From an uncultured Eubacteriales bacterium (GTDB taxonomy: Bacteria > Bacillota > Clostridia > Christensenellales > CAG-138): a DNA stretch of 6,139 nucleotides. Shown one piece after another: positions 5,994 through 6,139 of this stretch. The stretch's first letter is position 1. Each line of letters opens with the position of its first letter. The stretch lies in the NCBI GenBank assembly GCA_900543475.1, contig UQRU01000122.1, positions 1 to 6,139 on the forward strand, read 5' to 3'. The notes beneath the pieces are model-generated. The model was not told the DNA's origin. It made no database searches and was given only the letters and a program-made list of their open reading frames with translations. A program made the position numbers and the translations under genes.

Positions 5994-6019
5994 ATTATAT
6001 CATACATGTTTGGAAACAC
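5994..6019 (-). promoter_or_regulatory. Promoter of the nucleotidyltransferase-phosphorylase operon
   Basis: On the minus strand TATAAT (5994-5999) is a perfect -10 box with a TGA before it (extended -10). A weak -35 candidate, TTGTGT, lies 16 bases further upstream. Transcription would start around 5987, giving a leader of about 40 nt before the ATG at 5945. The leader includes a run of A/T and an ATCGAT palindrome. Confidence 0.6.
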
Positions 6020-6022
6020 AAT

Positions 6023-6057
6023 AAAAACATGCCCGAAGGCAAAGGCCTTCGGGCATG
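6023..6057 (-). terminator. Strong intrinsic terminator of a gene to the right of the window
   Basis: CATGCCCGAAGGC (6028-6040) and GCCTTCGGGCATG (6045-6057) form a perfect 13-bp GC-rich stem with a 4-base loop. On the minus strand it is followed by TTTTT (6023-6027). It sits just upstream of the operon promoter, so it separates the operon from a minus-strand transcript arriving from the right. Confidence 0.85.
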
Positions 6058-6060
6058 GCA

Positions 6061-6139
6061 GGCTGTCGAAAAACCCTTGGGGGTTCGGGGGCCGCAGCCC
6101 CCGGAGGCTATAATCGGATTTGGCGGCGTGTACGGCAAA
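6061..6139. repeat. Hairpin-rich, repeat-like tail
   Basis: Two adjacent hairpins are visible: AACCC-TTGG-GGGTT (6072-6085) and CGGGGGC-CGCA-GCCCCCG (6086-6103). On the minus strand the first is followed by a short T run, giving a second terminator-like shape. The combination with GGCTGTCGAAAAA resembles interspersed repeats I have met in gut Clostridia, but this is from memory. No gene start or end can be supported in these bases. Confidence 0.35.

Noticed and set aside
1..6139. CRISPR array, tRNA, rRNA or toxin-antitoxin genes
   Set aside because: No regularly spaced repeats, no cloverleaf or rRNA-like sequence and no paired small ORFs with good starts were seen on either strand.

Overview
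The window looks like chromosome from a gut-type Clostridia (Eubacteriales/Oscillospiraceae-like) bacterium. This rests on three things. The Shine-Dalgarno sites are strong AGGAGG-type. The proteins resemble clostridial families: a UvrD/PcrA helicase, a molybdenum-cofactor nucleotidyltransferase fused to a ModE-type DNA-binding domain, and a nucleoside phosphorylase. The helicase and nucleotidyltransferase genes are GC-rich while the left 1.1 kb is AT-rich. No species can be named from sequence alone.

Layout. Bases 1-76 look like the left end of an IS256-type insertion sequence whose transposase starts at base 4 and runs leftward out of the window. Bases 242-868 (minus) encode a small secreted lipoprotein of unknown function. 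Its mRNA appears to start near base 1090 at an extended -10 promoter and to carry a leader of about 220 nt with several stems, ending in a textbook intrinsic terminator just before the ribosome binding site. This arrangement suggests transcription attenuation. Bases 1141-1640 hold no convincing gene: a short GC-rich inverted-repeat block (possible mobile-element residue) is followed by AT-rich sequence. Bases 1690-3843 (plus) encode a 717-aa UvrD/PcrA-like helicase, flanked on both sides by copies of a degenerate direct repeat of about 40 bp. Bases 3844-4202 are intergenic, with a foldable segment and a large hairpin between convergent genes.

The right third is a two-gene minus-strand operon. 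A promoter near 5994-6019 drives a MocA-like nucleotidyltransferase with a C-terminal ModE-type winged helix, followed after a short gap by a 254-aa nucleoside phosphorylase. The ModE domain is broken as read: a run of eight Gs (minus strand, 5166-5173) puts the last part out of frame. Removing one G restores a full ModE-like end that stops at 5042. The pairing suggests a link between molybdenum hydroxylase cofactor maturation and purine nucleoside breakdown, which is an inference. At the far right a strong minus-strand terminator (6023-6057) closes an unseen neighbour, and the last 80 bases are hairpin-rich, repeat-like sequence.

Most notable for a second look: the G8 frameshift (assembly error, mutation or phase-variable switch), the attenuator-type leader of the orphan lipoprotein, and the paired repeats around the helicase.
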